A stretch of 64,000 nt of DNA from Betaproteobacteria bacterium (GCA_028065725.1 JAPTVL010000173.1:124001-188000), one strand, 5' to 3'. Counted from the first letter of the stretch, positions 52,452 through 62,768 are shown. Notes: generated by a model from the sequence alone, not told the origin. Made by a program: numbers and translations.

Positions 52452-53342
52452 ATGCCATCTCCCCATATCCCACGCTCCGGGCTCGTGCTGCTCGGGCTGC
52501 TGTCCCTTGGCTGGGGCCTGAACTGGCCGATCATGAAGGTTGTCGTTGGCGAGGTGCCGCGCTGGATATTCCGCGGCGACAGCATTCTGCTGGCTTCGCT
52601 CGGCCTGTTTGCCATCGCCTGGTTTTCCGGCCAGTCATTACGAGTTCCGCGTGGACGCTGGCCGCAACTGATCGGTCTGGCATCGTGCAATATCGTCGGC
52701 TGGAACATGTTCGCGATTTACGGTGTCAGCCTGCTGCCCTCGGGACGCGCGGCGATTCTCGGCTACACCATGCCGATCTGGAGCGCGCTGCTCTCGGTCT
52801 GGCTCCTCAACGAACCCTTGACGCGGCGCCGGCTGGTCGGCCTGGCGTTGGGCATGGGCGGCATGGCGCTGCTGATCGGCGCCGAGTTCGAGCAACTGCG
52901 CAGCGCGCCGACCGGGGTGATCCTGATGTTGCTGGCGGCCATTTTCTGGGCCGGCGGCCTGGTGATCTACAAGCGCGATCCGTTGCCGATGCCCATCAGT
53001 TCGCTGACGGCCTGGCAGGCTCTGCTCGGCGGCATCCCCGTCGCGTTGTCGGGCCATGCGTTGGAAACCGTGGAATGGGGCCGCATCAGTTTCTGGCCCA
53101 TGTTCGGTTTCTGGTACAACGTATTCATCGCGCTGCTGTTCTGCTACTGGGCGTGGAACAAGCTGGTGCAGATGGTGCCGGCCGCCGTGTCCTCGCTGGG
53201 GGCGCTGATCGTTCCCGTCATTGGCGTATTCAGCGGAATGCTGATCCTCAACGAAGTCCCCCGCTGGCAGGATTTTGCCGCGTTGGTCATGGTTCTGGCG
53301 GCGATCGCGACGATTCTGCTGCCCGCGCGACAGGCTGCATGA
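52452..53342 (+). CDS. EamA/DMT-family transporter
   Basis: 296-residue transporter with ten helices in two EamA repeats: first GLLSLGWGLNWPIMKVVVGE to WLLNEPLTRRRLVGLALGMG, second GVILMLLAAIFWAGGLVIYK to FSGMLILNEVPRWQDFAALV. The repeated N-E-P/N-E-V-P elements mark the ends of each repeat. Family members export amino acids or metabolites; substrate unknown. ATG 52452; an upstream Met at 52434 is possible. Just before ccmA in the same direction, 44 bp apart, so read-through is possible. Confidence 0.88.
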   Translation: MPSPHIPRSGLVLLGLLSLGWGLNWPIMKVVVGEVPRWIFRGDSILLASLGLFAIAWFSGQSLRVPRGRWPQLIGLASCNIVGWNMFAIYGVSLLPSGRAAILGYTMPIWSALLSVWLLNEPLTRRRLVGLALGMGGMALLIGAEFEQLRSAPTGVILMLLAAIFWAGGLVIYKRDPLPMPISSLTAWQALLGGIPVALSGHALETVEWGRISFWPMFGFWYNVFIALLFCYWAWNKLVQMVPAAVSSLGALIVPVIGVFSGMLILNEVPRWQDFAALVMVLAAIATILLPARQAA

Positions 53343-53386
53343 CGTACCGCAAGTCGTTGCGCGCCGGTTTCGGGCACAATTGCAGC

Positions 53387-53986
53387 ATGCTCAATGTGTC
53401 AGGTCTTGCCTGTTCGCGCGGTGAACGCCGCCTGTTTACCGACGTCGGCTTCTCGCTCGCCGCAGGGGAGTGGCTCCATGTCCAGGGTGAAAACGGTGCC
53501 GGCAAGACCAGCCTGATGCGCCTGCTGGTGGGGCTCTCGCCGGCCGACGCGGGAGAAGTTCGCTGGCGCAACGAGCCGACACCTTCGGTCGAGTTTCGCC
53601 GCGACCTGATCTATCTCGGGCACCATGCAGCGGTCAAGGAAGACCTTACGCCGCTGGAGAATCTGCGCCTCGCCGCGGCGCTCGACGGCATCTCGCTCGA
53701 TGAGCGCTCCTCGCTTGCCGCCCTGATCCGCCTGGGTTTGCGCGGGCGCGAGGATTTACCGGTACGCGTGCTTTCCGCCGGTCAGAAACGGCGCGTGCTG
53801 CTGGCCCGGCTGCTGACCCGGCCGGCCGTGTTGTGGGTACTCGACGAAGCCTTCAACGCCCTCGATGTGGCTGCGGTAAAGCTGCTCGGCGACCTGATTG
53901 CCGAACACCTGGCCGGCGGCGGGATGGCCGTGCTGACCAGCCACCAGCCATTGCCCGTGCCGGGCGGCAAGGCTCTGGTGCTATGA
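53387..53986 (+). CDS. ccmA: Haem exporter ATPase CcmA
   Basis: 199-residue ABC ATPase of the CcmAB(CD) complex that releases holo-CcmE in system I cytochrome c maturation. Walker A GENGAGKTSLMRLL (about residue 35), signature LSAGQKRRVLLARLL, Walker B LWVLDEAFNALD. ATG 53387 starts MLNVSGLACSRGERRLF, the normal CcmA start. Stop overlaps ccmB. First gene of ccmABCDEFHI. Confidence 0.95.
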   Translation: MLNVSGLACSRGERRLFTDVGFSLAAGEWLHVQGENGAGKTSLMRLLVGLSPADAGEVRWRNEPTPSVEFRRDLIYLGHHAAVKEDLTPLENLRLAAALDGISLDERSSLAALIRLGLRGREDLPVRVLSAGQKRRVLLARLLTRPAVLWVLDEAFNALDVAAVKLLGDLIAEHLAGGGMAVLTSHQPLPVPGGKALVL

Positions 53987-54648
53987 ATGCTTTCCTCGCC
54001 ACCGTGCGGCGCGACCTGCTTCTGGCCCTGCGCCGCAAGAGCGAGGTATTGACCGCCGTGTTCTTTTTCGTCATCGTCACCAGCCTGTTCCCGCTCGGAA
54101 TCGGGCCGGAACCGGTGCTGCTGAAGAAGATCGCTCCGGGAATATTGTGGGTCGCGGCGCTGCTGGCGACCCTGCTCGGTTTGCCGCGCCTGTTTGCGGC
54201 CGATCACGTGGATGGCACGCTGGAGCAGATGGCCTTGTCGCCATCGCCCTTGGGATTGCTGGTTGCCGGTAAAATACTGGCGCATTGGCTTTTGTGCGGT
54301 TTGCCGCTGGTGTTGCTGGCGCCGGTGCTGGGTCTGCAGTTCGACCTCGATGCGTCGGCCCTGGGCATCCTCACGCTGGCGCTGCTGCTCGGCACACCCC
54401 TGCTGTCGCTGATCGGTGCGATCGGGGCGGCGCTGACACTGGGTGTGCGCGGCGGCGGCGTGTTGCTGGCGCTGCTGGTGTTGCCGCTCTACATTCCGGC
54501 GCTGATATTCGGCGCCGGGGCGGTGGAAGCCCATACTGCCGGGCTGGATGCCGGCGGACATTTGTCCTTGCTGGCAGCGATGCTGGTTTTGGCCGTTTTT
54601 TTTGCGCCGTGGGCGACCACGGCGGCATTGAGGATTGCGTTGGAGTGA
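53983..54648 (+). CDS. ccmB: Haem exporter permease CcmB
   Basis: 221-residue six-helix permease partner of CcmA. FLATVRRDLLLALRRKSEVL at the N terminus, PGILWVAALLATLLGLPRLF, DHVDGTLEQMALSPSPLGLL and the C-terminal helix FFAPWATTAALRIALE fit CcmB. ATG 53983 overlaps the ccmA stop and the stop overlaps the ccmC GTG. Confidence 0.95.
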   Translation: MNAFLATVRRDLLLALRRKSEVLTAVFFFVIVTSLFPLGIGPEPVLLKKIAPGILWVAALLATLLGLPRLFAADHVDGTLEQMALSPSPLGLLVAGKILAHWLLCGLPLVLLAPVLGLQFDLDASALGILTLALLLGTPLLSLIGAIGAALTLGVRGGGVLLALLVLPLYIPALIFGAGAVEAHTAGLDAGGHLSLLAAMLVLAVFFAPWATTAALRIALE

Positions 54649-55382
54649 GACAGTCGATCATTCAGTGGTTCAAGTTTGCGAGTCCGCAGAGCTTTTATCC
54701 GCTCGCCGGGCGCATGATTCCATGGTTCTGGGCCGCAGCGGCCATCTTTGGCATTGCCGGACTGTGGATATCCTTCTTCGTCGCGCCGACCGATGCGCAG
54801 CAGGGCGAGGGTTACCGGATCATTTTCGTCCATGTGCCCGCCTCGTGGATGTCGATGTTCATCTATCTGGTGATGGCCTTCTGGGCCGGCCTCGGGCTGG
54901 CGCTCAACACGCGGGTGTCGGGCATGATGGCGCAGGCGCTGGCGCCCACCGGGGCCCTGATGGCGGCATTGTCGCTGTGGACCGGCGCCCTGTGGGGCAA
55001 GCCGATGTGGGGCGCCTGGTGGGTGTGGGATGCACGGCTGACCTCGGAACTGATCCTGTTCTTCCTCTACCTGGGTTTCATGGCGCTGCAGGCGGCCATC
55101 GATGATCCGCGCCGCGCCGACAAGGCCGGGGCGATCCTGGCTCTGGTCGGCGTGGTCAACATTCCCATCATCTATTTCTCGGTGAAATGGTGGAACACCC
55201 TGCACCAGGGGTCGAGCGTCAACCTGGCCAAGTCCTCGATGGCGACGACCATGCTGTGGGGCATGCTGCTGATGGCTCTGGCTTTCTGGATGTACTCGAT
55301 CGCGGTGGCGCTGATGCGGGTGCGCGCCATCATCCTCGAACGCGAACGACACACGGAATGGGTGAAACATGCAGTGGAATAG
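54645..55382 (+). CDS. ccmC: Haem lyase/handling protein CcmC
   Basis: 245-residue six-helix protein that loads haem on CcmE. Tryptophan-rich motif WGAWWVWDARLTSELIL (W-W-x-W-D, about residue 120), external histidine in IIFVHVPASWMS (about 60) and in the second flank NTLHQGSSVN (about 185). Start GTG 54645 overlaps the ccmB stop. Overlaps ccmD by 14 nt at its end. Confidence 0.95.
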   Translation: MRQSIIQWFKFASPQSFYPLAGRMIPWFWAAAAIFGIAGLWISFFVAPTDAQQGEGYRIIFVHVPASWMSMFIYLVMAFWAGLGLALNTRVSGMMAQALAPTGALMAALSLWTGALWGKPMWGAWWVWDARLTSELILFFLYLGFMALQAAIDDPRRADKAGAILALVGVVNIPIIYFSVKWWNTLHQGSSVNLAKSSMATTMLWGMLLMALAFWMYSIAVALMRVRAIILERERHTEWVKHAVE

Positions 55383-55563
55383 CGTCGGCGAATTCTTCGC
55401 CATGGGCGGCTATGCCCTCTATGTCTGGGGCAGCTTCGGCGCCTGTGCGCTGCTGATGAGCGTGGAACCTTTTCTGGCCAAGCGCCGTCTCAACGAGGTT
55501 CGCAGCAGCCTTCTGCGCGAACGACTCGCCGACGAACTCGATCTCAAGCAAAAAAACCAATGA
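55369..55563 (+). CDS. ccmD: Cytochrome c maturation protein CcmD
   Basis: 64-residue single-helix protein that stabilises CcmABC-Ccm[21 protein letters not shown] is the membrane part with the conserved Gly-Tyr-Ala; the cytoplasmic tail is basic ([19 protein letters not shown]). ATG 55369 sits inside ccmC, the stop overlaps ccmE. Confidence 0.92.
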   Translation: MQWNSVGEFFAMGGYALYVWGSFGACALLMSVEPFLAKRRLNEVRSSLLRERLADELDLKQKNQ

Positions 55564-55994
55564 AACCCAGACAAAAACGCATCGCCCTGATTCTGGGCGG
55601 ACTCGCTTCGCTCGCGCTGGCGGCGGTGCTGACGCTGAATGCCCTCGACAGCAACATCGCGCTGTACGTGACCCCCTCCGAGGTGGCTGCCGGCAAGGCG
55701 CCGCAGGGCAAGGCGTTCCGCATCGGCGGCCTGGTCAAGGAAGGTTCGATCAAGCGCCAGGACATGACCGTGCATTTCATCATCACGGACATGGCCAGGG
55801 ACATCCCCGTTGCCTATACCGGAATCCTGCCCGACCTGTTCCGCGATGGCAAAGGCGCGGTAGTACAGGGCCGGCTTGGCGGCGACGGGACGTTTGCCGC
55901 CACCGAGGTGCTGGCCAAGCATGACGAGAACTACATGCCTCCCGAAGCCCAGCATGCGCTGGACCAGGCGCAGAAAGCCCAGAAAAAACCATGA
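55560..55994 (+). CDS. ccmE: Haem chaperone CcmE
   Basis: 144-residue membrane-anchored periplasmic chaperone that binds haem covalently. N-terminal anchor (about residues 7-28), OB-fold with [20 protein letters not shown], and the haem-binding motif [12 protein letters not shown] (H-x-x-x-Y, His about 123). Overlaps ccmD and ccmF. Confidence 0.96.
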   Translation: MKPRQKRIALILGGLASLALAAVLTLNALDSNIALYVTPSEVAAGKAPQGKAFRIGGLVKEGSIKRQDMTVHFIITDMARDIPVAYTGILPDLFRDGKGAVVQGRLGGDGTFAATEVLAKHDENYMPPEAQHALDQAQKAQKKP

Positions 55995-57934
55995 CTCCTG
56001 AACTCGGACACTTTGCACTGATCCTCGCCTTCGTGGTGTCGATCGTGCAGGGCGTGCTGCCGCTGGTCGGTGCCCAGCGTGGGCAGCGACACTGGATAGA
56101 ACTGGCGCGGCCGGCCGCTCAGACGCAGTTCGTGCTGATCGCGATTGCATTCGCCTGTCTCGCCCAGAGTTTCATCGCCAACGATTTTTCGGTGAGCTAC
56201 GTCGCCAACCATTCCAACAGCCAACTGCCGACCCTGTACCGCTTCTCGGCCGTCTGGGGCGGCCATGAAGGTTCACTGCTGCTCTGGGTGCTGATGCTGG
56301 CCGGCTGGGGCGCCGCCGTGTCGCTGGCCTCGCGTCAGTTGCCCGAGATCATGGTGGCGCGCGTGCTCGCGGTGCTGGGGCTGGTTGCCATCGGTCTGCT
56401 GGCCTTCGTGCTGTTCACCTCGAACCCCTTCGAGCGCATGTTGCCGGCCGCCGCGGAAGGGCGCGACCTCAACCCGCTGCTGCAGGACCCGGGTCTGGTG
56501 TTTCATCCGCCGATGCTCTACATGGGCTACGTCGGCTTTTCCGTGGCCTTCGCCTTCGCCGTCGCCGCGCTGATTTCGGGGCGGCTGGATGCCGCCTGGG
56601 CGCGCTGGTCGCGGCCATGGACCACGGCAGCCTGGGTCTTCCTCACGCTCGGCATCGCGCTCGGCAGCTGGTGGGCCTATTACGAGCTGGGCTGGGGTGG
56701 TTGGTGGTTCTGGGACCCGGTCGAGAATGCCTCCTTCATGCCCTGGCTGGTGGGCACGGCGCTGATCCATTCGCTGGCGGTGACCGAAAAACGCGGTGCC
56801 TTCAAGAACTGGACCGTGCTGCTGGCGATCGCGGCGTTTTCCCTGTCACTGCTCGGTACCTTCCTGGTCCGTTCCGGCGTTCTGACGTCGGTGCATGCCT
56901 TCGCTTCCGACCCGAGCCGCGGCATTTTCATTCTGGCGCTGCTGGTACTGGTGGTGGGCAGCTCGCTGACGCTGTTTGCCTGGCGCGCGCCCAAGGTCAG
57001 TACCGGCGGCAACTTTGGCCTGGTCTCGCGCGAAACCATGCTGCTGATGAACAACGTGCTGTTGGTGGTGGCTACCGGCAGCGTGCTGCTGGGGACGCTG
57101 TATCCGTTGCTGATCGATGCGCTCGGCATGGGCAAGCTGTCGGTCGGCCCGCCTTATTTCAACACGGTGTTCGTGCCGGTCATGGTGCCCCTGCTGTTGC
57201 TGATGGCCATCGGTCCCCTGGCGAACTGGAAGCACGCCGACCTCAAGGCGATTGCGCGCCGCCTGCGGGTCAGCATGGTGCTGGCGGTAATCGCCGGCAT
57301 CGTGCTGCCGCTGCTGATGGGTGCGTGGACGCCGCTGGTCGCCATGAGCTGTTTGCTGGCGGTTTGGATCACCGCCAGCGGCGTGTTCCAGATCATCGAC
57401 CGGGTGAAAGCCGGCAAACCCTCCGCGTCGTTCTGGGGCATGCACGTCGCGCATTTCGGCATCGCGGTGTTCGTCATCGGTGTCGCCATGGTCGGTGGTT
57501 ACCAGGAAGAGAAGGATGTGCGCATGGAGCCGGGCGATACCGTGCAGGTGGGCGGCTACAGCTTCCGCTATCTCGGCGTCAAGAGCGCTCCGGGCCCCAA
57601 TTACCGGGCGTCGGTCGGCACCGTGGAACTGTCGAAGGACGGTCGCGTCCTGAAAACCATGCATCCGGAGAAGCGCCAGTATTTCTCGTCGCAGATGCCG
57701 ATGACCGAAGCCGCCATCGATGCCGGCTTCACCCGCGACGTGTATGTCTCGCTCGGCGAACCGCTGGACAACCGCGGTGCGTGGAGCGTACGGGTGTACT
57801 ACAAGCCCTTCGTCGACTGGATCTGGGGCGGCTGCCTGCTGATGGGCCTGGGCGGTTTCATCGCCATGCTCGATCGCCGTTACCGGCTGCGTGCCAAAGT
57901 CGGCGCGCAGGTGCCGGCCGGGGTTGCAGCGTGA
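55991..57934 (+). CDS. ccmF: Cytochrome c haem lyase CcmF
   Basis: 647-residue polytopic protein that transfers haem from CcmE to apocytochromes. W-W-x-W-D motif in [20 protein letters not shown] (about residue 238), [36 protein letters not shown] and [16 protein letters not shown] are family hallmarks; about 13 helices. ATG 55991 overlaps ccmE. Followed directly by ccmH, without the ccmG thioredoxin gene that is usual here. Confidence 0.96.
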   Translation: MTPELGHFALILAFVVSIVQGVLPLVGAQRGQRHWIELARPAAQTQFVLIAIAFACLAQSFIANDFSVSYVANHSNSQLPTLYRFSAVWGGHEGSLLLWVLMLAGWGAAVSLASRQLPEIMVARVLAVLGLVAIGLLAFVLFTSNPFERMLPAAAEGRDLNPLLQDPGLVFHPPMLYMGYVGFSVAFAFAVAALISGRLDAAWARWSRPWTTAAWVFLTLGIALGSWWAYYELGWGGWWFWDPVENASFMPWLVGTALIHSLAVTEKRGAFKNWTVLLAIAAFSLSLLGTFLVRSGVLTSVHAFASDPSRGIFILALLVLVVGSSLTLFAWRAPKVSTGGNFGLVSRETMLLMNNVLLVVATGSVLLGTLYPLLIDALGMGKLSVGPPYFNTVFVPVMVPLLLLMAIGPLANWKHADLKAIARRLRVSMVLAVIAGIVLPLLMGAWTPLVAMSCLLAVWITASGVFQIIDRVKAGKPSASFWGMHVAHFGIAVFVIGVAMVGGYQEEKDVRMEPGDTVQVGGYSFRYLGVKSAPGPNYRASVGTVELSKDGRVLKTMHPEKRQYFSSQMPMTEAAIDAGFTRDVYVSLGEPLDNRGAWSVRVYYKPFVDWIWGGCLLMGLGGFIAMLDRRYRLRAKVGAQVPAGVAA

Positions 57935-57971
57935 GGCCCGGCCTGATTCTGCGCGCCGCGGATTTGTCGTC

Positions 57972-58436
57972 ATGAAGTTGAACAGCCTGCTGGTTTGCTG
58001 TGTGCTGCTGTTCGGCGGTGCGGCCGTGGCCAAGGAAGCCGCGCCGATGGCGGCCGACCTCGAGATCGAAAAGCGCATGGTGGCGATCAGCGAGGAGCTG
58101 CGCTGCCTGGTCTGCCAGAACGAATCGCTGTCCGGATCGCATGCCGAACTGGCGCAGGACCTGCGTCGCGAGATTCGCACCATGATCGCCCAAGGCAAGA
58201 CGGACAAGGAAATCCTCGACTTCATGGTCGCCCGCTATGGCGATTTCGTGCGCTACCGGCCGCCGATCAAGCCCACCACCTGGCTGCTGTGGGGCGGTCC
58301 GTTCCTGTTGCTGGCCGGCGGCATCGCCGCGTTGATCGCTTTCCTGCGGCGCCGCGCGAAGGATAGCGCTGCCCCCGTACTTTCCGACGACGAACGCCGC
58401 CGCGCCGCGGCCTTGCTGGACCAACCCAAGTCATGA
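57972..58436 (+). CDS. ccmH: Cytochrome c maturation thiol protein CcmH
   Basis: 154-residue thiol-disulfide protein reducing apocytochrome c. Signal peptide (1-20), active site LRCLVCQNESLSGSHAELAQ (C-x-x-C, about residue 45), DLRREIRTMIAQGKTDKEIL, and a membrane helix (about 105-125). ATG 57972 lies 37 bp after ccmF; the stop overlaps ccmI. Its thiol partner CcmG is not encoded in this cluster. Confidence 0.95.
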   Translation: MKLNSLLVCCVLLFGGAAVAKEAAPMAADLEIEKRMVAISEELRCLVCQNESLSGSHAELAQDLRREIRTMIAQGKTDKEILDFMVARYGDFVRYRPPIKPTTWLLWGGPFLLLAGGIAALIAFLRRRAKDSAAPVLSDDERRRAAALLDQPKS

Positions 58437-59737
58437 CCTACTTTTATCTTGCAGCGGCGACGATCCTCGTCGTCGCTTTGGCACTGCTGTTGCGTCCGTG
58501 GTGGCGTTCCGGGCGCCGTGCCGCCGGCGCCGACTCCCTGCCGGCACTGAATGCCGCGATCCATCGCGACCGCCTGGCGGAGCTCGAGCGCGACCACAGC
58601 AACGGCACCTTGTCGGCAGCGGACCTGGCCGAGGCACGCGAGGAATTGCAGCGCCAACTGCTCGACGATACGGCGACGACCGAAGTCCATGCGGCCGAAA
58701 ACGCCAGCCGCAAGAGCGGCATCGTGCTGGCCCTGGCGGTGCCCCTGATTGCGGTGGCGGTGTATGCGCTGCTGGGCAGCCCCGCGGCGATGCTGCCCGG
58801 AGCGGTACAGGCGCAGCGCGCCACGGCGGACATGGAACAACTCGTCGTCAAGCTGGCGCAGAAGCTGGAACAGAACCCCGACAATCCCGAAGGCTGGGCC
58901 ATGCTGGCGCGTTCCTACAAGTCGCTGGGCCGCTGGGACGACGCCGAACGCGCTTTCACCCGCATCGGACCCGAACTCAACAAGAATGCGGAACTGCTCG
59001 CCGAGCTGGCGGAAATGCTGGTGCAGAAGAACAATGGCTTCACCCCGCGTTCGCGCGAGCTGGTGCAGCAGGCGCTGCGCCTTGAACCCGGCAACATGCT
59101 GGCCCTGTTTCTCGGCGGCGGCGAAGCCTTTGACGGCGGACGTTATGCCGAGGCCGCGGCGTTCTGGCAGCGCCTGTTGCCGCAACTCGAGCCGGGCAGC
59201 GAAGATGCGCGCATGGTCGAAACCAGCATCGCCCAAGCCAAGGAGCGCAGCGGTGGCGGCGGCAGTCGGCCGGCGATCGCCCGCGGCGATGTCCTGCCCG
59301 GTGCCGTGGTGCCTCAGGACGAGGTGCACCGCGCTGTCGGCAAGGCCGCGGCGGACAAGGGTGCGGAGTCGAAGCCTGCCGCGACGGCAGCAGGCAAATC
59401 GGTCAGCGGCCGGGTCGAGCTCGCTGCCGAAGTCAAGGCCAAGGCCAGTCCCGACGATGTCGTCTTCATCTTCGCTCGCGCCGTCGATGGTCCGCGCATG
59501 CCTTTGGCGGCGCTGCGCGCGCGCGCGGCAGATCTGCCGATGGATTTTTCGCTCGATGACAGCCATGCGGTGATGCCTTCGAACACGCTATCTTCGGCGC
59601 AGCAGGTGCGCATCGAGGTCCGCATCTCGAAAACCGGCCAGGCTGCGCCGGGCAAGGGCGACCTGACCGGCAAGAGCGCCGCGCTCAAGCCGGGAGCCAA
59701 GGGTGTAAGAATCGTCGTCGACCAGATCGATCCCTGA
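58433..59737 (+). CDS. ccmI: Apocytochrome chaperone CcmI
   Basis: 434-residue protein: N-terminal membrane helix (about 3-22), second helix (about 95-115), then TPR repeats (MEQLVVKLAQKLEQNPDNPE, GWAMLARSYKSLGRWDDAER, residues about 140-270) that bind apocytochrome C termini. C-terminal beta-rich domain with FIFARAVDGPRMPLAALRAR, as in long fused CcmI. The dispersed repeat encodes R-R-A-A-G-A-D-S just after the first helix. Last gene of the ccm operon, with a strong terminator behind. Confidence 0.93.
   Translation: MTYFYLAAATILVVALALLLRPWWRSGRRAAGADSLPALNAAIHRDRLAELERDHSNGTLSAADLAEAREELQRQLLDDTATTEVHAAENASRKSGIVLALAVPLIAVAVYALLGSPAAMLPGAVQAQRATADMEQLVVKLAQKLEQNPDNPEGWAMLARSYKSLGRWDDAERAFTRIGPELNKNAELLAELAEMLVQKNNGFTPRSRELVQQALRLEPGNMLALFLGGGEAFDGGRYAEAAAFWQRLLPQLEPGSEDARMVETSIAQAKERSGGGGSRPAIARGDVLPGAVVPQDEVHRAVGKAAADKGAESKPAATAAGKSVSGRVELAAEVKAKASPDDVVFIFARAVDGPRMPLAALRARAADLPMDFSLDDSHAVMPSNTLSSAQQVRIEVRISKTGQAAPGKGDLTGKSAALKPGAKGVRIVVDQIDP
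58514..58537 (-). repeat. Dispersed 24-bp repeat, copy 12 (inside ccmI)
   Basis: Minus-strand GGAGTCGGCGCCGGCGGCAC then GGCG, antisense to ccmI and in a different frame from the rlpA and napG copies: it is read as R-R-A-A-G-A-D-S. Full core and tail match. Confidence 0.82.
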
Positions 59738-59778
59738 GGCCGGCCCGCAGGCGGCAAGCCTGTCTGATCAGTTTATTG

Positions 59779-59813
59779 AATCGCCATAGGGCAAAAGTTC
59801 TATGGCGATTTTT
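59779..59813 (+). terminator. Rho-independent terminator after ccmI
   Basis: AATCGCCATA (59779-59788) pairs with TATGGCGATT (59801-59810) around a 12-base loop, followed by TTT. It separates ccm from nap transcription. Confidence 0.9.
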
Positions 59814-59831
59814 CCTTGAACGGCTTTCCGG

Positions 59832-59872
59832 TTGATTCTGGTCAAGGCGGGTGTCTAGTGCAGGTTTAGGAT
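59832..59872 (+). promoter_or_regulatory. FNR-like site and promoter of the nap operon
   Basis: TTGATTCTGGTCAA at 59832-59845 matches the FNR/Anr box TTGAT-N4-ATCAA at nine of ten positions. A -10-like TAGGAT sits at 59867-59872; the centre-to-centre distance of about 31 bp is that of a class II FNR promoter, with a start near 59880. The napD ATG is about 90 bp downstream, giving a sizeable leader. Confidence 0.75.
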
Positions 59873-59968
59873 GTTGCGTGTGCACAAAACCTTTGTTATG
59901 TAATGGTTATTGAACCACGGCGACCAAATCGGCAGCGCCCCCCAGTGCCGAGTCAGCGGAATCAGGCA

Positions 59969-60217
59969 ATGAATATTTCCAGTGCCATCATCCACGCCCG
60001 TCCCGGCGACGTGGCAATTGTCCAGGCCGGACTGGCCACCCTGAATGGCGTCGAGGTGCATGCCGTCTCCCCCGAAGGCAAGCTGATCGTCACCATCGAA
60101 ACCGAGGACGACGGCAGCAATGTCGCCACCTACGAACGTATCGGCCAGCTTGACGGCGTGCTGTCGGCGGCCATGGTCTATCACCAAACCGAATCTGAGC
60201 CATACAAGGAGATCTGA
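59969..60217 (+). CDS. napD: NapA maturation chaperone NapD
   Basis: 82-residue chaperone that binds the NapA Tat signal and controls its export. The ferredoxin-like fold is indicated by [20 protein letters not shown] at the N terminus and [15 protein letters not shown] near the end. ATG 59969. Followed by napA with one base between. First gene of napDAGH. Confidence 0.93.
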   Translation: MNISSAIIHARPGDVAIVQAGLATLNGVEVHAVSPEGKLIVTIETEDDGSNVATYERIGQLDGVLSAAMVYHQTESEPYKEI

Positions 60218-60218
60218 A

Positions 60219-62768
60219 ATGAAATTGACGCGACGCGAATTCATCAAGACCAATGCCATCGCCGCAGCCGCCACCACCGCGGGCATCAGCATCCCCGGCG
60301 TGGCGCTCGCCGCGACGCCGCAGAGCCAGGACGGCGTACGCTGGGACAAGGGCGTCTGCCGCTATTGCGGCACCGGTTGCGGCGTGCTGGTCGGCGTCAA
60401 GGACGGTCGCGTGGTGGCCACCCAGGGCGACCCCGATGCGCCGGTCAACAAGGGCCTCAATTGCGTCAAGGGCTATTTCCTGTCCAAGATCATGTACGGC
60501 AAGGACCGCCTGACCAAGCCGCTGCTGCGCATGAAGGACGGCAAGTTCGACAAGAACGGCGAATTCGCCCCGATCTCCTGGGATGCCGCCTTCGACATCA
60601 TGGCCGAGAAGGTCAAGGCCACGCTGAAGAATCCCGACCAGGGCCCGCGCGGGGTTGCCATGTTCGGCTCCGGGCAATGGACCGTTTGGGAAGGCTATGC
60701 CGCCGCCAAGCTGATGAAGGCCGGCTTCCGCTCCAACAGCATCGACCCCAATGCGCGCCATTGCATGGCCTCCGCCGTGGTCGGCTTCATGCGCACCTTC
60801 GGCATCGACGAACCGATGGGCTGCTACGACGACATGGAGCACGCCGACGCCTTCGTGCTGTGGGGCTCCAACATGGCCGAGATGCATCCGATCCTCTGGT
60901 CGCGCATCACCAATCGCCGCCTCACCGCGCCGCACGTCAAGATCCACGTGCTGTCGACCTTCTCGCACCGCTCCTGCGAACTGGCCGACAACGAACTGAT
61001 CTTCAAGCCGCAGTCCGACCTGGCGATCCTCAACTACATCTGCAACTACATCATCCAGAACAATGCGGTGAACAAGGACTTCGTCGGCAAGCACGTGACC
61101 TTCGCACAGGGTGTTACCGACATCGGCTACGGCCTGCGGCCCAACCATCCGCTGGAACAGGTCGCCGGCAACAACGGCTACCCCGGCCCGGACGGCAAGC
61201 CCAAGGGCAACCCGTTGGCCGCCAAGCCGATCGATTTCGACGCATTCGCCAAGTTCGTTTCCGAATACACGCTGGACAAGGCGCACGAAATTTCCGGCGT
61301 GCCCAAGGACAAGCTGGAAGCGCTGGCCAAGGCCTATGCCGATCCGAAGACCAAGGTGATGTCGACCTGGACCATGGGCTTCAACCAGCACACGCGCGGC
61401 ACCTGGGTCAATAACATGATCTACAACGTGCACCTGCTGACGGGCAAGATCTCCGAGCCGGGCAACAGCCCCTTCTCGCTGACCGGCCAGCCCTCTGCCT
61501 GTGGCACGGCGCGTGAAGTCGGTACCTTCGCCCATCGCCTGCCGGCCGACATGGTGGTGACCAATCCGAAGCACCGCGAGCTTTCCGAAAAGCTCTGGAA
61601 GCTGCCGGCCGGAACGATTCCGGACTGGATCGGCTACCACGCCGTCTTGCAAAGCCGCATGCTGAAGGACGGCAAGATCGGTTTCTACTGGACCTCGACC
61701 ACCAACAACATGCAGGCCGGCCCGAACATCAACGGCGAAATCTATCCGGGCTGGCGCAATCCGAAAGCCTTCGTCGTCGTCTCCGATGTCTATCCCACGG
61801 TCTCGGCCATGGCGGCCGACCTGATCCTGCCCTGCGCGATGTGGATGGAGAAGGAAGGCATGTTCGGCAACGCCGAGCGGCGCGGCCAGATGTGGCGCCA
61901 GCAGGTCAAGGCGCCGGGTGATGCGAAGTCCGACCTGTGGCAGTACATGGAGTTTTCCAAGCGCTTCAAGGTCGAGGAAGTCTGGCCGGCAGAACTCGTC
62001 GCCAAGCAGCCTGAACTGAAGGGCAAGACGCTGTACGACGTGCTCTACGCCAACGGCCAGGTCAACAAGTTCGCCAAGGACGAGACGGCGAAGGTCAATG
62101 CCCACGCCTGGGCCGGCTACAGCAACGACGAATCCGAGGCTTTCGGCTACTACGTGCAGAAAGGCCTGTTCGAGGAATATGCCGGCTTCGGTCGCGGCCA
62201 TGCCCACGACCTGGCGTCCTTCGACACCTATCACAAGGCGCGCGGCATGCGCTGGCCGGTGGTCGATGGCAAGGAAACCCTGTGGCGTTTCCGCGAGGGC
62301 TACGATCCCTATGTGAAGAAGGGCGAGAGCGTGCGCTTCTATGGCCACCCCGACGGCAAGGCGAAAATCTTTGCGCTGCCCTATCAGCCGGCAGCCGAAA
62401 TGCCGGACAAGGACTATGACTTGTGGCTATGCACCGGCCGCGTGCTGGAGCACTGGCATACCGGCTCGATGACGCGCCGTGCGCCGGAACTCTACAAGGC
62501 CTTCCCCGATGCCGTGGTGTTCATGCATCCGAAGGATGCCGAGAAGCGCGGCCTCAAGCGCAACGACGTGGTCAAGGTCAGCACCCGCCGCGGCGAAATC
62601 CAGCTGCGGGTCGACACCAAGGGCCGCAACAAACCGCCGGAGGGGCTGATCTTCATCCCCTTCTTCGACGAGAGCCGCCTGGTCAACAAGCTCACGCTGG
62701 ACGCCACTTGTCCGCTCTCGAAAGAGACGGACTTCAAGAAGTGCGCGGCCAAGGTGGTCAAGGCCTGA
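60219..62768 (+). CDS. napA: Periplasmic nitrate reductase catalytic subunit NapA
   Basis: 849-residue molybdopterin enzyme reducing nitrate to nitrite in the periplasm. Tat signal [20 protein letters not shown] (twin Arg in T-R-R-E-F). The 4Fe-4S cluster is held by CRYCGTGC and C82 (C47, C50, C54, C82). The Mo-ligand cysteine is in [15 protein letters not shown] (C182). The Nap pattern [20 protein letters not shown] and C-terminal [20 protein letters not shown] complete it. ATG 60219 has AAGGAGATCTGA upstream. Belongs to napDAGH, lacking napF/E upstream. Confidence 0.97.
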   Translation: MKLTRREFIKTNAIAAAATTAGISIPGVALAATPQSQDGVRWDKGVCRYCGTGCGVLVGVKDGRVVATQGDPDAPVNKGLNCVKGYFLSKIMYGKDRLTKPLLRMKDGKFDKNGEFAPISWDAAFDIMAEKVKATLKNPDQGPRGVAMFGSGQWTVWEGYAAAKLMKAGFRSNSIDPNARHCMASAVVGFMRTFGIDEPMGCYDDMEHADAFVLWGSNMAEMHPILWSRITNRRLTAPHVKIHVLSTFSHRSCELADNELIFKPQSDLAILNYICNYIIQNNAVNKDFVGKHVTFAQGVTDIGYGLRPNHPLEQVAGNNGYPGPDGKPKGNPLAAKPIDFDAFAKFVSEYTLDKAHEISGVPKDKLEALAKAYADPKTKVMSTWTMGFNQHTRGTWVNNMIYNVHLLTGKISEPGNSPFSLTGQPSACGTAREVGTFAHRLPADMVVTNPKHRELSEKLWKLPAGTIPDWIGYHAVLQSRMLKDGKIGFYWTSTTNNMQAGPNINGEIYPGWRNPKAFVVVSDVYPTVSAMAADLILPCAMWMEKEGMFGNAERRGQMWRQQVKAPGDAKSDLWQYMEFSKRFKVEEVWPAELVAKQPELKGKTLYDVLYANGQVNKFAKDETAKVNAHAWAGYSNDESEAFGYYVQKGLFEEYAGFGRGHAHDLASFDTYHKARGMRWPVVDGKETLWRFREGYDPYVKKGESVRFYGHPDGKAKIFALPYQPAAEMPDKDYDLWLCTGRVLEHWHTGSMTRRAPELYKAFPDAVVFMHPKDAEKRGLKRNDVVKVSTRRGEIQLRVDTKGRNKPPEGLIFIPFFDESRLVNKLTLDATCPLSKETDFKKCAAKVVKA

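Noticed and set aside
57895..57925. AAAGTCGGCG near the ccmF end as another repeat copy
   Set aside because: The core diverges after GGCGCG and the ACGGCG tail is lacking, so it was not counted.
60090..62348. 752-codon minus-strand open frame over napA
   Set aside because: Antisense shadow; napA on the plus strand has Tat signal, cluster cysteines and Mo ligand.
60219..62768. Formate dehydrogenase instead of NapA
   Set aside because: NapD upstream, NapG/NapH downstream, a cysteine in the NARHC Mo-ligand motif and Nap-specific stretches favour nitrate reductase.
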